In this document: positions 10,107 to 21,062 of the stretch, piece after piece
Position numbering within the stretch: position 1 is the first letter of the stretch
How the letters are laid out: every line of letters begins with the position of its first letter
Assembly: GCF_003368325.1 (NCBI RefSeq)
Contig: NZ_CP031467.1
Span: forward strand, 2,480,001-2,544,000
Origin: Paraburkholderia caffeinilytica
GTDB lineage: Bacteria > Pseudomonadota > Gammaproteobacteria > Burkholderiales > Burkholderiaceae
Reading direction: 5' to 3'
Length of the DNA: 64,000 nt
The notes under the pieces: model-generated
The model's database searches: none
The model's input: the letters and a program-made list of their open reading frames with translations, nothing else
What the model was told of the DNA's origin: nothing
Translations under genes and position numbers: made by a program

Positions 10107-10255
10107 CTTGCAGCGTCTCTTGTGAGCCGTCGTTTTCCGCGCCTATCATGGCGATAGCGAGAATGCATTCGCATCCGCTTGCGAATGGAGAAACCGTCCC
10201 CAAATGGACAAAGCATTTGCTCTACAATCTTTTTTCTCCAGTCTGCGAGTGATCA

Positions 10256-11545
10256 ATGGTTCCGCACCTAGTTACGGCGTTAAACGGCCCGCTGCTCGAC
10301 CTCGAGCGGAAGATCCTCGACGCGACCCCCGCTATCGAACGCTGGTTCCGGCTCGAATGGCAGGAGCACACGCCGCCGTTCTACTGTTCGGTCGATCTGC
10401 GTAACGCGGGGTTCAAGCTCGCGCCGGTCGACACCAATCTGTTTCCCGGCGCATTCAACAATCTGCCGCTGGAAGTGCTGCCGCTCGCCGTGCAGGCCGC
10501 GATGGCATCGATCGAAAAGATCTGCCCGGACGCGAAGAATCTGCTGGTGATTCCGGAGCGTCATACACGCAACGCCTTTTATCTCGAGAACGTTGCCCGT
10601 CTGGCCACGATCATGCGCCAGGCCGGCTTGAACGTACGTTTCGGCACGCTCGACGAAAGCATCGTCGGGCCGGTCACGATCGCCTTGTCCGACGGCCAGA
10701 AGCTCGTGCTCGAACCGCTCGAGCGCTCGCAGCGCCGCCTCGGTCTGAAGAATTTCGACCCGTGCTCGATTCTGCTGAATAATGACCTGTCAGGCGGTAT
10801 TCCGCCCGTGCTGGAAAATCTGCACGAGCAGTATCTGCTGCCGCCGCTGCACGCCGGCTGGGCCGTGCGCCGCAAATCGACGCACTTCTCCTGCTATGAC
10901 GACGTCGCGAAGAAGTTCGCGAAGATGGTCGAGATCGATCCGTGGATGATCAATCCGTACTTCGCGCATGTCGAAGGCGTCGATTTCCAGGCGCGTACCG
11001 GCGAGGAAGCGCTGGCGGACGCGATCGACGGCGTCCTGAAGAAGATCGCCAAGAAGTATCGCGAGTACGGCATTTCCGAGAAACCGTATGTCGTCATCAA
11101 GTCGGATGCGGGCACGTATGGCATGGGCGTGATGACCGTGCACGACGCGTCGGAAGTGGCCGCGCTCACCAAGCGCGAGCGCGCCAAGATGGCGGCCACC
11201 AAAGACGGCCTCGAAGTGCATGACGTGATTGTGCAGGAAGGCGTGTACACCTTCGAGCGGATCGGCGAGGAAGTCGCCGAGCCGGTCGTGTACATGATCG
11301 ACCGTTACGTGGTGGGCGGCTTCTACCGCGTCCACGGCAGCCGCGAACGCGATCAGAATCTGAACGCGCCCGGCATGCACTTCGTGCCGCTCGGTTTCGA
11401 GCATACGGCGCTGCCGGATGCGCACGCCAAGCCCGGCGCGGCGGTGCCGAACCGCTTCTACATGTACGGCGTGGTGGCGCGGCTCGGGCTGCTGGCCGCA
11501 TCGGTCGAACTGGAAAAGACCGATCCGGAAGCGATTCAGGTTTAA
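10256..11545 (+). CDS. gshA: Glutamate-cysteine ligase (proteobacterial GshA type)
   Basis: A 429-residue enzyme of the proteobacterial glutamate-cysteine ligase family, which makes gamma-glutamylcysteine from glutamate, cysteine and ATP, the first step of glutathione synthesis. Recognisable stretches include the N-terminal PVDTNLFPGAFNNL motif, the ATP-grasp-like KSDAGTYGMGVM glycine-rich loop and VYMIDRYVVGGFYRVH near the C-terminus. Length is typical for the beta-proteobacterial form rather than the E. coli type. gshB follows after about 100 bases, supporting the assignment. Confidence 0.93.
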   Translation: MVPHLVTALNGPLLDLERKILDATPAIERWFRLEWQEHTPPFYCSVDLRNAGFKLAPVDTNLFPGAFNNLPLEVLPLAVQAAMASIEKICPDAKNLLVIPERHTRNAFYLENVARLATIMRQAGLNVRFGTLDESIVGPVTIALSDGQKLVLEPLERSQRRLGLKNFDPCSILLNNDLSGGIPPVLENLHEQYLLPPLHAGWAVRRKSTHFSCYDDVAKKFAKMVEIDPWMINPYFAHVEGVDFQARTGEEALADAIDGVLKKIAKKYREYGISEKPYVVIKSDAGTYGMGVMTVHDASEVAALTKRERAKMAATKDGLEVHDVIVQEGVYTFERIGEEVAEPVVYMIDRYVVGGFYRVHGSRERDQNLNAPGMHFVPLGFEHTALPDAHAKPGAAVPNRFYMYGVVARLGLLAASVELEKTDPEAIQV

Positions 11546-11646
11546 GCACCGCGAGATGGACGATGGCGGCATGCGTGCCGCCATCGTCATTTTCAGCGAC
11601 TATATTGACGATCAATGCCAAGCCCTAAGGGCGCACCGGAATCCCC

Positions 11647-12603
11647 ATGGACATTCTTTTCATTGCCGATCCGCTCACGCAGTTCAAGATCTACAAAGAT
11701 TCCACCTACGCGATGATGGCGGAAGCCGCGCGCCGCGGTCACACGCTCTACACGTGCGAGCCTAAGCATCTGGCGTGGACGGGCGGCGACGTCGAGGCGA
11801 ACGTGCAGCGCATTGCGATCGTCGGCGACGTGACGGATCTGCATCGCGACACCTGGTACGCCGCTGAAGCGGCCGCGCCGCGCTCGCTGAAGCGCTTCAG
11901 CGCGGTGGTCATGCGCAAAGACCCGCCGTTCGACATGGAATACGTGACGTCCACGTGGTTGCTGGAATTGGCCGAACGCGGCGGCGCGCGCATTTTCAAC
12001 AAGCCCCAGGCGATTCGCGATCATTCGGAAAAGCTGGCGATCGGCGAGTTCGCGCAGTTCGTCGCCCCGACTCTGGTGACGCGCGACGCCACGCGTTTGC
12101 GCGCCTTCCACGAAGAGCACGGCGACGTGATCCTGAAGCCGCTCGACGGCATGGGCGGCATGGGCGTGTTCCGCGTGAAGGCCGACGGCATGAATCTCGG
12201 TTCGATCATCGAGATGCTGAGCCACGATGGCGCGCGCTCGGTGATGGCGCAAAAGTTCATCCCCGAGATCAAGGATGGCGACAAGCGCATTCTTCTGATC
12301 GGCGGCGAAGCAGTGCCGTTTTCGCTTGCGCGGATTCCTCAGGGCAACGAAGTGCGCGGCAACCTCGCGGCGGGTGGACTCGGCGTGGCGCGCCCGCTTA
12401 CCGAGCACGACCGCAAGATCGCGGACACGCTCGCGCCGGTGCTCGCCGCGCGCGGTCTGCTGTTGGTCGGGCTGGATGCGATCGGCGACTGGCTTACCGA
12501 GGTGAACGTGACGAGCCCGACGTGTTTCCGCGAAATCATGGATCAGACCGGCTTCGACGTCGCCGCGATGTTCATCGACGCGTTGGAGCGTGCTGCCGCT
12601 TGA
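11647..12603 (+). CDS. gshB: Glutathione synthetase
   Basis: A 318-residue ATP-grasp enzyme that adds glycine to gamma-glutamylcysteine. The N-terminal domain begins MDILFIADPLTQFKIYKDST, typical of prokaryotic GshB; the ATP-grasp core has KPLDGMGGMGVFRV (glycine-rich loop) and VTSPTCFREI near the C-terminus for Mg and substrate binding. It completes glutathione synthesis with the adjacent gshA. The ATG at 11647 follows a weak GGGCGCACCGG sequence. Confidence 0.95.
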   Translation: MDILFIADPLTQFKIYKDSTYAMMAEAARRGHTLYTCEPKHLAWTGGDVEANVQRIAIVGDVTDLHRDTWYAAEAAAPRSLKRFSAVVMRKDPPFDMEYVTSTWLLELAERGGARIFNKPQAIRDHSEKLAIGEFAQFVAPTLVTRDATRLRAFHEEHGDVILKPLDGMGGMGVFRVKADGMNLGSIIEMLSHDGARSVMAQKFIPEIKDGDKRILLIGGEAVPFSLARIPQGNEVRGNLAAGGLGVARPLTEHDRKIADTLAPVLAARGLLLVGLDAIGDWLTEVNVTSPTCFREIMDQTGFDVAAMFIDALERAAA

Positions 12604-12934
12604 GGCGCGGCCCTTGAATGGCCGCCACGGCCCCCAAACTGTGTAGTAAATCCGCATCAAGCAAAACACGGGCTTTGGCGTGAAAATGGGCCTGATACAA
12701 TGCCCGCTCTTCCGCGCCAAGCCGAGTGGAAGGTGTCTGTCAGGCGCCACTGGCATGGATTGCGGACTGTGAACGAGCTGTTTCCCGCCCGTGCCGTCGC
12801 GGTATCCGGCGCCGCGGACCGCTCGTCGGGTGATGCGTTCCGGCCCTCACGACCCACGGCCAGTCGAGGGCGCTTACGAACCGGGCTTTGTCCCGGTCCA
12901 CGGTTCGGGGCCGTTCTTTTGCAGCAAGGCTGAC
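12604..12934 (+). other. Intergenic region upstream of the EIIA gene
   Basis: A 331-base gap with no recognisable gene. A possible sigma-70 -10 box (TACAAT, 12696-12701) with a poor -35 (TTGGCG, 12675-12680) may drive the following pts genes. A hairpin with arms CGAACCG (12877-12883) and CGGTTCG (12901-12907) lies shortly before the EIIA start; it lacks a following T run and is not an obvious terminator. Confidence 0.4.
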
Positions 12935-13462
12935 ATGGCAGGCATTCTGATCATTGCGCACGCTCCGTTCGCCACCGCGTTGCGCGATTGTATTTCGCAC
13001 ATCTACGGCGGCTTGCCGGCTCGCATCGGCGTGATCGACGTATCGCCGGATTGCGATCCCGCACAGCAGGTCGCGTTCGCACATGCGGAAATCGAGCGGC
13101 TCAAGGAAGAAAACGGCGCGCTCGTGCTCACGGACATGTTTGGCGCCACGCCGGCGAATATCGCCGGGCGGCTCGCTTCGGTGCCGAACGTCCGCGTGCT
13201 GTGCGGCGTCAATCTGCCGATGCTGGTGCGTGCGGTCTGTTACCGCGCGACTCCGCTCGACACGCTGGTCGACAAAGCGCTCGCCGGGGCCACCAAGGGC
13301 GTGCACGCAATCGGACCTGCCACGCCGGCGCCGGTTGCGCCGCCCGCGGAGTCCGGCGACTGTTTGCCGGCCTTGCCGCCCGCTGCCGCCGCCACGGACT
13401 GTTTGTCGGCGTTGCCGGCCGGGGCCGACCTGACTCAGAAAGCCGGTTCGACCGGGTTGTAA
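12935..13462 (+). CDS. PTS EIIA component, mannose (EIIA-Man) family
   Basis: A 175-residue protein; residues 1-128 are an EIIA-Man domain with the phosphorylated histidine H9 (LIIAHAPFA) and LVLTDMFGATPANIA. It takes phosphate from HPr. No EIIB/EIIC-Man permease genes are nearby, so it is probably a regulatory component, as known for the incomplete PTS of Ralstonia/Burkholderia. The C-terminal tail of about 45 residues is proline/alanine-rich and holds two DCL(P/S)ALP repeats at about residues 142-148 and 155-161, which the domain itself does not explain. The start at 12935 gives the canonical MAGILIIAH N-terminus. ptsH and ptsI follow. Confidence 0.88.
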   Translation: MAGILIIAHAPFATALRDCISHIYGGLPARIGVIDVSPDCDPAQQVAFAHAEIERLKEENGALVLTDMFGATPANIAGRLASVPNVRVLCGVNLPMLVRAVCYRATPLDTLVDKALAGATKGVHAIGPATPAPVAPPAESGDCLPALPPAAAATDCLSALPAGADLTQKAGSTGL

Positions 13463-13568
13463 GCGAATTTCACGGCTTTAAACGATTGCGTTCGGGTTGC
13501 GACCCGAGCGCAGCTGGTTTGTAGTTTCACCTTTCACCACAACACTTACCCGCGCTTCGGACCATCAC

Positions 13569-13838
13569 ATGCTGCAACAGGAAACGACTATTGTGAACAA
13601 GCTGGGGCTGCACGCGCGCGCGTCGGCCAAGTTGACGCAACTCGCGGGCAACTACCAGGCGGAAATCTGGATGAGCCGCAATGGCCGCCGTATCAACGCC
13701 AAGAGCATCATGGGTGTGATGATGCTGGCCGCGGGGATAGGCAGCACGGTGCTGATCGAAACGGAAGGCACCGACGAAAAAGAAGCCATGGACGCATTGT
13801 TGAAACTGATTGCCGATAAATTCGGCGAGGGTCAGTGA
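13569..13838 (+). CDS. ptsH: Phosphocarrier protein HPr
   Basis: An 89-residue HPr. The phosphorylatable H15 sits in LGLHARASA and the regulatory serine S46 in KSIMGVMML. It relays phosphate from EI to the EIIA-Man protein encoded just upstream. The ATG at 13569 gives the normal family length; a longer frame from 13497 runs through untranslated sequence. An intrinsic terminator follows. Confidence 0.95.
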   Translation: MLQQETTIVNKLGLHARASAKLTQLAGNYQAEIWMSRNGRRINAKSIMGVMMLAAGIGSTVLIETEGTDEKEAMDALLKLIADKFGEGQ

Positions 13839-13862
13839 ATTCGCGCGCTCCTTGCCTGACGC

Positions 13863-13893
13863 AAAAAGCCGCGGTTGTCCGCGGCTTTTTTTT
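13863..13893 (+). terminator. Terminator after ptsH
   Basis: AGCCGCGG-TTGT-CCGCGGCT forms an 8-bp perfect stem followed by eight T residues, with an A run upstream. It separates ptsH from ptsI and may allow separate transcription or attenuation of ptsI. Confidence 0.92.
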
Positions 13894-14123
13894 AGCGCGT
13901 GACAATCGCAACATGAGCGGCGCCTTTCCGCGGCGCGCAGGGGTTCGCGTTGCCGGAGCGCACGCTCGACGACGGTGCATCGTTGTGGTCGGTTACGGCA
14001 TTTCGTGCTGCACTGCACACAGCCATAACGTATCGACAACGGGCGCGGAATTTATAATGGACGACAGAGTCTGAGAGCATTGCAGCGGTTTGCCGCGGCA
14101 TCACACAACTAGAGGAGGTGCGC

Positions 14124-15872
<1,749 letters not shown>

Positions 15873-15902
15873 AACTGAAAACCCGGATTTTGGGTTCACA
15901 TG

Positions 15903-15934
15903 AAAAACGCCGCACGGATGTGCGGCGTTTTTTT
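15903..15934 (+). terminator. Terminator after ptsI
   Basis: AACGCCGCAC-GGAT-GTGCGGCGTT hairpin flanked by an A run and seven T residues. It lies between convergent ptsI and the moeB-like gene and could work in both directions. Confidence 0.92.
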
Positions 15935-15955
15935 CATTCGGCGTCTTGCCTGAGC

Positions 15956-16714
15956 TCAGACCTGATGCCGTTGCCCGCATACCGGGCAATCCGGCTGGCG
16001 CGCAATGCGCATCGTGTTCCATTCCATTCGCAGCGAATCGAGCATCGTGAGGCGGCCCACCAGCGGCGTGCCGATTTCGCCGATCACTTTCAGCGCCTCA
16101 GCCGCTTGCATTGAACCGATGATGCCGACCGTGGGCGCGAACACGCCCATCGTCGAGCATGCGACTTCCTCGAACGGCTGGTCTTCTGGAAACACGCACG
16201 CGTAGCAGGGCGACGCCGCGTCGCGGAAATCGAAGGTGCTGATCTGGCCGTCGAAGCGCAGTGCCGCGCCTGAGACCAGCGGCACGCCATGCTGCACGCA
16301 GGCGCGGTTGATCGCGTGGCGCGTCGCGAAGTTGTCGGTGCAGTCGAGCACGACAGTGGCGAGCGGCACCTCGCGATCGAGCCATGCATCGTCGACGCGT
16401 TCGGGCACCGCGTTCACCTTCACCTCAGGATTGATCTGGGCGATCGCGTCGCGTCCGGATTCCACCTTCTTGCGTCCGACCGACGCCGTTACGTGCAAAA
16501 TCTGCCGCTGCAGATTGGTCAGGTCGACCGTATCGGCATCGACCAGCGTCAAGCGACCGACGCCCGCCGCCGCCAGATACATGGCTGCCGGCGAACCCAG
16601 GCCGCCCGCGCCGACGATGATCGCGTGCGCGTCGATAAAGAGCTGCTGCGCCTCGATGCCGATTTCGTCGACGAGGATGTGGCGGGAATAGCGGAGGAGT
16701 TGATCGTCGTTCAT
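15956..16714 (-). CDS. MoeB/ThiF-family sulfur-carrier adenylyltransferase
   Basis: A 252-residue E1-like adenylating enzyme. It has the nucleotide loop GAGGLGSPAAMYLAAAGVG, the acidic VLDCTDNFATRHAIN segment, the cysteine region ACSTMGVFAPTVG and two zinc CXXC motifs (CYAC and CPVC). Members activate the C-terminal glycine of MoaD or ThiS for molybdopterin or thiamine sulfur transfer. The neighbours do not decide between MoeB and ThiF; the sequence most resembles the HesA/MoeB/ThiF group annotated as molybdopterin-synthase adenylyltransferase. I use the ATG at 16714, because the extra 12 residues from 16750 look non-coding. Confidence 0.87.
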   Translation of the reverse strand: MNDDQLLRYSRHILVDEIGIEAQQLFIDAHAIIVGAGGLGSPAAMYLAAAGVGRLTLVDADTVDLTNLQRQILHVTASVGRKKVESGRDAIAQINPEVKVNAVPERVDDAWLDREVPLATVVLDCTDNFATRHAINRACVQHGVPLVSGAALRFDGQISTFDFRDAASPCYACVFPEDQPFEEVACSTMGVFAPTVGIIGSMQAAEALKVIGEIGTPLVGRLTMLDSLRMEWNTMRIARQPDCPVCGQRHQV

Positions 16715-16862
16715 GGCGGGGCGCGTGGAGTGTCGCGCAACGAGATGCAAGGCCGGTGGCCTGCCATGCGCGGTTTCGTTATTTTAATCGCGCGGGGGAG
16801 CGGGTGGTCTCGCTGGTGCCGGGTATTGCAACGCCTTCTGCAGCGCGTACTGCCATGTATTG

Positions 16863-16903
16863 CCACATGCCATCGCAGCATGTTTTGCTGCGATGGCATG
16901 TGG
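16863..16903. repeat. Perfect inverted repeat, 18-bp stem, 5-base loop
   Basis: CCACATGCCATCGCAGCA, then TGTTT, then the exact reverse complement. It begins ten bases beyond the ctpA stop codon. On the ctpA strand the hairpin is followed by GCAATAC rather than a U-tract, so it is not a standard rho-independent terminator. It may protect the ctpA mRNA 3' end or be a REP-like palindromic unit. Confidence 0.85.
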
Positions 16904-16913
16904 GGTTGGCTGC

Positions 16914-18494
16914 CTAGTTGCTTTGCGTAGTCGGCGCCGAGGCCGGGGCCGTTGTGCCCGGTACCGGTTGCGTCGACTTCACCGCGACCGGCGCGGACGC
17001 CGAAGCGGCCGGCTTGTTCTGCGCCAGACGCCGCTCGGTCAGCGACTTCGATTCCTGCACCGGCTTGCCTTCCAGCTTGTTCAGCGCCTGCGTCAGCATG
17101 AAGTCGTCGGTCGAACCGAACTCGACCGGCTTGCGCTCACGATCCTTCTGACGCTGTTCCGGCGTCTTCTTGTCGTTTTGCTCTTCAAGCTGGCGCAACT
17201 GGTCCATGCGTTCCTGTTCGCGCTGTTCCGCTTCTTTCTTCTCGTTCGGATCCTGCGTGTTCGCAAGGTGGTTCGAGTAGTCGACTTCGCGGGTCACCAG
17301 TGCGTCATCCGGATCGCCTTCCGCGTATTGATCGACCGCGATGTCAGGACGGATGCCCTTGTTCTGGATCGAACGGCCGCTCGGCGTGTAGTAGTACGCC
17401 GTGGTCAGACGCAGGGCCGTGTCGGCCGTCATTGGACGGACGGTTTGCACCGAGCCCTTGCCGAAGGTGGTCTTGCCGACGATCAGCGCGCGATGCTGAT
17501 CCTGCAGCGCGCCCGCGACGATTTCCGAAGCCGACGCCGAATAGGCGTTGGTCAGCACGATCATCGGCACGGTCTTGAAGATCGGCGCTTCGTCTTTCAG
17601 CGGATCGCTGTCGAACGATTGCAGGCGGTAGTTATCGTACGTGTCGCGATAGACCTGCTTCGAATCCGGAATCTGGCCGTTGGTGGACACCACGACCGAA
17701 TTCGGCGGCAGGAACGCGCCGGCAACGCCGACCGCGCTTTGCAGCAGACCGCCGCCGTTATTGCGCAGGTCGAGCACGAGACCCTTCAGGTTCGGCTGTT
17801 GACGCGCGATGTCTTGCAGTTTGGCCGCCAGATCAGGCGTGGTGCGTTCCTGGAAGCTGGTGATGCGGACATACGCGTAGCCCGGCGCCAGAATCTTCAT
17901 CTTGACCGACTGGACCTTGATGATCGCGCGCGTCACCGTGAGCGGGAAGGTACGGTCGTCGGTCTTGCGGAAGATGGTCAGGGTGACCTTGGTGCCCGGG
18001 TCGCCGCGCATCTGCTTGACGGCCTGGTCGAGCGTCATGCCGCGCACCGGCTTGTCGTTGATGCGGGTGATCAGATCTCCCGGACGGATGCCGGCACGGA
18101 ACGCGGGCGTGTCTTCAATCGGCGAGATCACCTTGATCAGGCCGTCTTCCGACGAAATTTCGATGCCGAGACCCGCGAAGCGACCCTTGGTCTGCTCCTG
18201 CAGTTCTTCGTAATCGGTCTTGTCGAGATACGACGAGTGCGGGTCGAGGCTCGACACCATGCCCTTGATCGCAGCGGTGAGAAGCTTCTTGTCGTCGACC
18301 GGTTCGACGTACTCATGCTTGATTTGCCCGAAAACTTCGGCAAACAGCCGGAGTTGGTCCAGCGGCAACGGTGCAACGGCGCTCGAGGCGGCGCTGGCGG
18401 GTTGCTGGGCCGAGGCGGAGAGTTGCAGGGTGGCAAATGCGCCGGTAGCAAGGCCCGCGGCAATCAGGCCGATATTTTTCAGGTTCTTTCGCAT
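16914..18494 (-). CDS. ctpA: S41-family C-terminal processing peptidase (CtpA-like)
   Basis: A 526-residue periplasmic serine protease. It has an N-terminal signal/anchor helix (about residues 8-30), a PDZ domain (about 95-180, with the GIEISSEDGLIKV and GIRPGDLI patterns) and the S41 protease domain. The catalytic serine is in NAYSASASEIVAG and the lysine in GKTTFGKGSVQ. The C-terminal tail (about 400-526) is charged, then alanine/proline/threonine-rich, an unstructured extension. Such peptidases trim lipoproteins and cell-wall hydrolases. The ATG at 18494 begins MRKNLKNIGLIAAG. Confidence 0.92.
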   Translation of the reverse strand: MRKNLKNIGLIAAGLATGAFATLQLSASAQQPASAASSAVAPLPLDQLRLFAEVFGQIKHEYVEPVDDKKLLTAAIKGMVSSLDPHSSYLDKTDYEELQEQTKGRFAGLGIEISSEDGLIKVISPIEDTPAFRAGIRPGDLITRINDKPVRGMTLDQAVKQMRGDPGTKVTLTIFRKTDDRTFPLTVTRAIIKVQSVKMKILAPGYAYVRITSFQERTTPDLAAKLQDIARQQPNLKGLVLDLRNNGGGLLQSAVGVAGAFLPPNSVVVSTNGQIPDSKQVYRDTYDNYRLQSFDSDPLKDEAPIFKTVPMIVLTNAYSASASEIVAGALQDQHRALIVGKTTFGKGSVQTVRPMTADTALRLTTAYYYTPSGRSIQNKGIRPDIAVDQYAEGDPDDALVTREVDYSNHLANTQDPNEKKEAEQREQERMDQLRQLEEQNDKKTPEQRQKDRERKPVEFGSTDDFMLTQALNKLEGKPVQESKSLTERRLAQNKPAASASAPVAVKSTQPVPGTTAPASAPTTQSN

Positions 18495-18827
18495 AGAGTC
18501 TGTTGCGGTCGGAAGCGCGTGGCAGCGTCGATAGAGATGGGGACGGACAAGTATAACTGCACACCCGCCCAGTCAGGGCGCAGCACAGGCAATCGAGATT
18601 CGACAGCGCGGGCGGGCCCTGGTTCGTGAGTTTGGGGTCACGACGCCGAAGTAATGTGCGGTAACGGCAAGATGGCAGTGCGATGGCAGCGCGATGTCGG
18701 TGCGATGGCGCAGTTGACAGCCGGTAAGCCGCGCATGCCGCCAGGTCTTGCCGGTGGGCCGTCCGTTTGCCGGGCCCTCGCTGCAAATTTCCACTGCAGA
18801 CGGGGCCCGGCGGCCGGTGGCCTCGGC
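18495..18827. other. Intergenic region between ctpA and gpmA
   Basis: A 333-base gap. The ctpA promoter should lie here on the minus strand, but I cannot fix a box confidently. A small degenerate tandem (three copies of an 11-base unit of the form RGYGCGATGKC) occupies 18677-18709. No gene or RNA is evident. Confidence 0.4.
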
Positions 18828-19574
18828 TTAGCCCGCCTTGCCTTGCTTGGCCACAGCGGCCTGCGCCTTCGCAATCGCGTCCTGGTCACCCAGATAGTAG
18901 TGCTTGATCGGCTTCAGGTTTTCGTCGAGTTCATAGACGAGCGGCACGCCGTTCGGGATATTCAGGCCGACGATGTCGTCGTCCGAAATATTGTCGAGGT
19001 ACTTCACCATGGCGCGAATCGAGTTGCCGTGCGCGGCGATCACGACCTTGCGGCCCGACTTGATGGCCGGCGCAATCGACTCGTTCCACAACGGCAGAAC
19101 GCGTGCGACGGTGTCTTTCAGGCACTCGGTGAGCGGCAATTGCTCGCGCGGCACCTTGGCGTAGCGCGGATCGCTGTAGGGCGCGCGTTCGTCCGACGGA
19201 TCGAGCGCCGGCGGCGGCGTGTCGTAGCTGCGGCGCCAGACCAGCACCTGTTCGTCGCCGAATTTGGCGGCGGTTTCCGCCTTGTTCAGACCCGACAGCG
19301 CGCCGTAGTGGCGTTCGTTCAGGCGCCACGAATGCACCACCGGCAGGTACATCAGGTCCATCTGGTCCTGCACGTGCCACAGGGTGCGAATCGCGCGCTT
19401 GAGCACCGACGTGTAGGCGATATCGAACGAATAGCCCGATTCCTTCAGCAGCACGCCCGCTTGCTGCGCTTCACGATTGCCCTGCTCGGTGAGGTCGACG
19501 TCGACCCAGCCTGTGAAGCGGTTTTCCTTGTTCCACGTCGATTCGCCGTGGCGGATGAGAACGAGTTTGTACAT
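18828..19574 (-). CDS. gpmA: 2,3-bisphosphoglycerate-dependent phosphoglycerate mutase
   Basis: A 248-residue glycolytic/gluconeogenic mutase interconverting 3- and 2-phosphoglycerate. The phosphohistidine is H9 in [10 protein letters not shown]; the second active histidine lies in [14 protein letters not shown]. The length and the [15 protein letters not shown] motif fit the cofactor-dependent GpmA family. It is transcribed divergently from the rhodanese-grxC-secB group. Confidence 0.96.
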   Translation of the reverse strand: MYKLVLIRHGESTWNKENRFTGWVDVDLTEQGNREAQQAGVLLKESGYSFDIAYTSVLKRAIRTLWHVQDQMDLMYLPVVHSWRLNERHYGALSGLNKAETAAKFGDEQVLVWRRSYDTPPPALDPSDERAPYSDPRYAKVPREQLPLTECLKDTVARVLPLWNESIAPAIKSGRKVVIAAHGNSIRAMVKYLDNISDDDIVGLNIPNGVPLVYELDENLKPIKHYYLGDQDAIAKAQAAVAKQGKAG

Positions 19575-19711
19575 GAGATTGCCGGTCGGTAGTAAGGAAG
19601 CGGTAAAGCGCTGCGAGGGTCCTCTAGAGGAGCGCCGCCATCGCGTCAGACGGTTATTTTATAATGGGCGGATTGCCCTTTTCGATTTCTCTCTTTTTCG
19701 GCGGATTTTCC

Positions 19712-20137
19712 GTGAAGTTTTTCACTGATTACACAAACCTTGTACTGATCGCAATCGTCCTCATCTCCGGTGGGTTGCTGCTGTGGCCGACGATCAGCCG
19801 GCGCGGCCGCGGTGGCCTGTCGGCCGCTGAAGCCACCCAACTGATCAACCGGCGCAATGCGGCGGTCATCGATCTGCGTCCGTCCGCCGACTTTGCCAAG
19901 GGCCATCTGCCCGCGGCGCGGCACCTTGAATTTGCAGAGTTGCAGGCGAAAGTCGCGCAACTCGTGAAGAACAAGAGCAACCCGGTGCTGCTGGTGTGTC
20001 AGACCGGCCAGCAGTCGAACAAGGCAGCGCGTATCGTGCAGGATGCCGGATACGCCGAGGTCCATGTTCTCGAAGGCGGTGTCGACGCCTGGCAGAAAGC
20101 CGGTATGCCGGTTGTGAAACAAGGAGCAGCCAAGTGA
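19712..20137 (+). CDS. Membrane-anchored rhodanese-like protein
   Basis: A 141-residue protein with one N-terminal transmembrane helix (about residues 8-28) and a single rhodanese domain with active-site cysteine in LLVCQTGQQSNKAA. Rhodanese domains carry persulfide sulfur; this class (YibN-like) is commonly found beside grxC and secB, as here. The GTG at 19712 is chosen because it places a normal hydrophobic helix near the N-terminus; a start at 19664 is possible. Its TGA overlaps the GTG of grxC, indicating translational coupling. Confidence 0.85.
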   Translation: MKFFTDYTNLVLIAIVLISGGLLLWPTISRRGRGGLSAAEATQLINRRNAAVIDLRPSADFAKGHLPAARHLEFAELQAKVAQLVKNKSNPVLLVCQTGQQSNKAARIVQDAGYAEVHVLEGGVDAWQKAGMPVVKQGAAK

Positions 20138-20394
20138 ACAAAGTCATCATGTACAGCACCCAGGTGTGCCCGTATTGCCAGATGGCCGAACGTCTTTTAA
20201 AGTCGCGCGGCGTCGAGCACGTTGAAAAGGTACTGATCGACAAGGACCCGGCCCGTCGTGAAGAAATGATGACCCGGACGGGTCGCCGCACGGTGCCGCA
20301 GGTGTTCATCGGCGAGACGCATGTCGGCGGGTACGATGACCTGTCCGCGCTCGACCGCGCGGGCGGTTTGATGCCTCTGCTCGAACCTGCCTGA
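20134..20394 (+). CDS. grxC: Glutaredoxin 3
   Basis: An 86-residue glutaredoxin with the dithiol CPYC site at residues 11-14 (STQVCPYCQMA), the TVPQVFIG cis-proline motif and the GGYDDL glutathione-binding end. It reduces protein and glutathione-mixed disulfides. The GTG start overlaps the stop of the rhodanese gene (GTGA), and secB lies about 175 bases downstream, the same rhodanese-grxC-secB order found in many proteobacteria. Longer upstream starts fall inside the rhodanese gene and are rejected. Confidence 0.93.
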   Translation: MNKVIMYSTQVCPYCQMAERLLKSRGVEHVEKVLIDKDPARREEMMTRTGRRTVPQVFIGETHVGGYDDLSALDRAGGLMPLLEPA

Positions 20395-20570
20395 ACGAAG
20401 CTGCCTGACCCATGCACCGGGCGGCGCATGAGTCAGGTGGGTGACATACAAGTCGGTGCATGCCGGCCCTTCAAAAGCACCTTCGAAGGCCGGCAATGCG
20501 CCGCAACGATCTGGCGGCCCGTGACGTCATGGGCCGCCGCCACGCATACCTATCAGGGAATCACTCAATC

Positions 20571-21041
20571 ATGTCCGACGAGAATAACCAGCCGTTCTTC
20601 AACATCCAGCGCATCTACCTGAAGGACATGTCGCTCGAGCAGCCGAATTCGCCGGGCATCTTCCTCGAGCAGGAAATGCCGTCGGTCGAAGTCGAAGTCG
20701 ACGTGAAGGCAGAGCGCCTCGCCGACACGGTGTTCGAAATCCTCGTGACGGGCACGGTCACGGCCAAGGTGTCGGACAAGGTTGCGTTCCTGATCGAAGC
20801 CAAGCAAGCCGGCATTTTCGACATCCGCAACATTCCGGCCGAACAGATCGATCCGCTGGTCGGCATTGCCTGCCCGACGATCCTGTTCCCGTACCTGCGC
20901 TCGAACATCGCCGACGCGATCACCCGCGCGGGCTTCCCGCCGATCCACCTCGCCGAGATCAACTTCCAGGCGCTGTACGAGCAACGTCTCGCGCAAATGG
21001 GCGGCCAGGATGGCGCGGCGCAAAACGGCGTCACGCATTAA
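20571..21041 (+). CDS. secB: Protein-export chaperone SecB
   Basis: A 156-residue cytoplasmic chaperone that holds precursor proteins unfolded and delivers them to SecA. Family stretches include [20 protein letters not shown] at the start, [11 protein letters not shown] and the C-terminal [18 protein letters not shown]. The ATG at 20571 gives the canonical length; the longer frame from 20460 runs through intergenic sequence. gpsA follows after 21 bases. Confidence 0.96.
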
Positions 21042-21062
21042 CGCGTCCGTTCGGTGCCGGCT

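Noticed and set aside
12877..12907. Riboswitch or terminator hairpin before the EIIA gene
   Set aside because: The stem is short and interrupted, with no T-run and no match to a known riboswitch shape that I can recognise.
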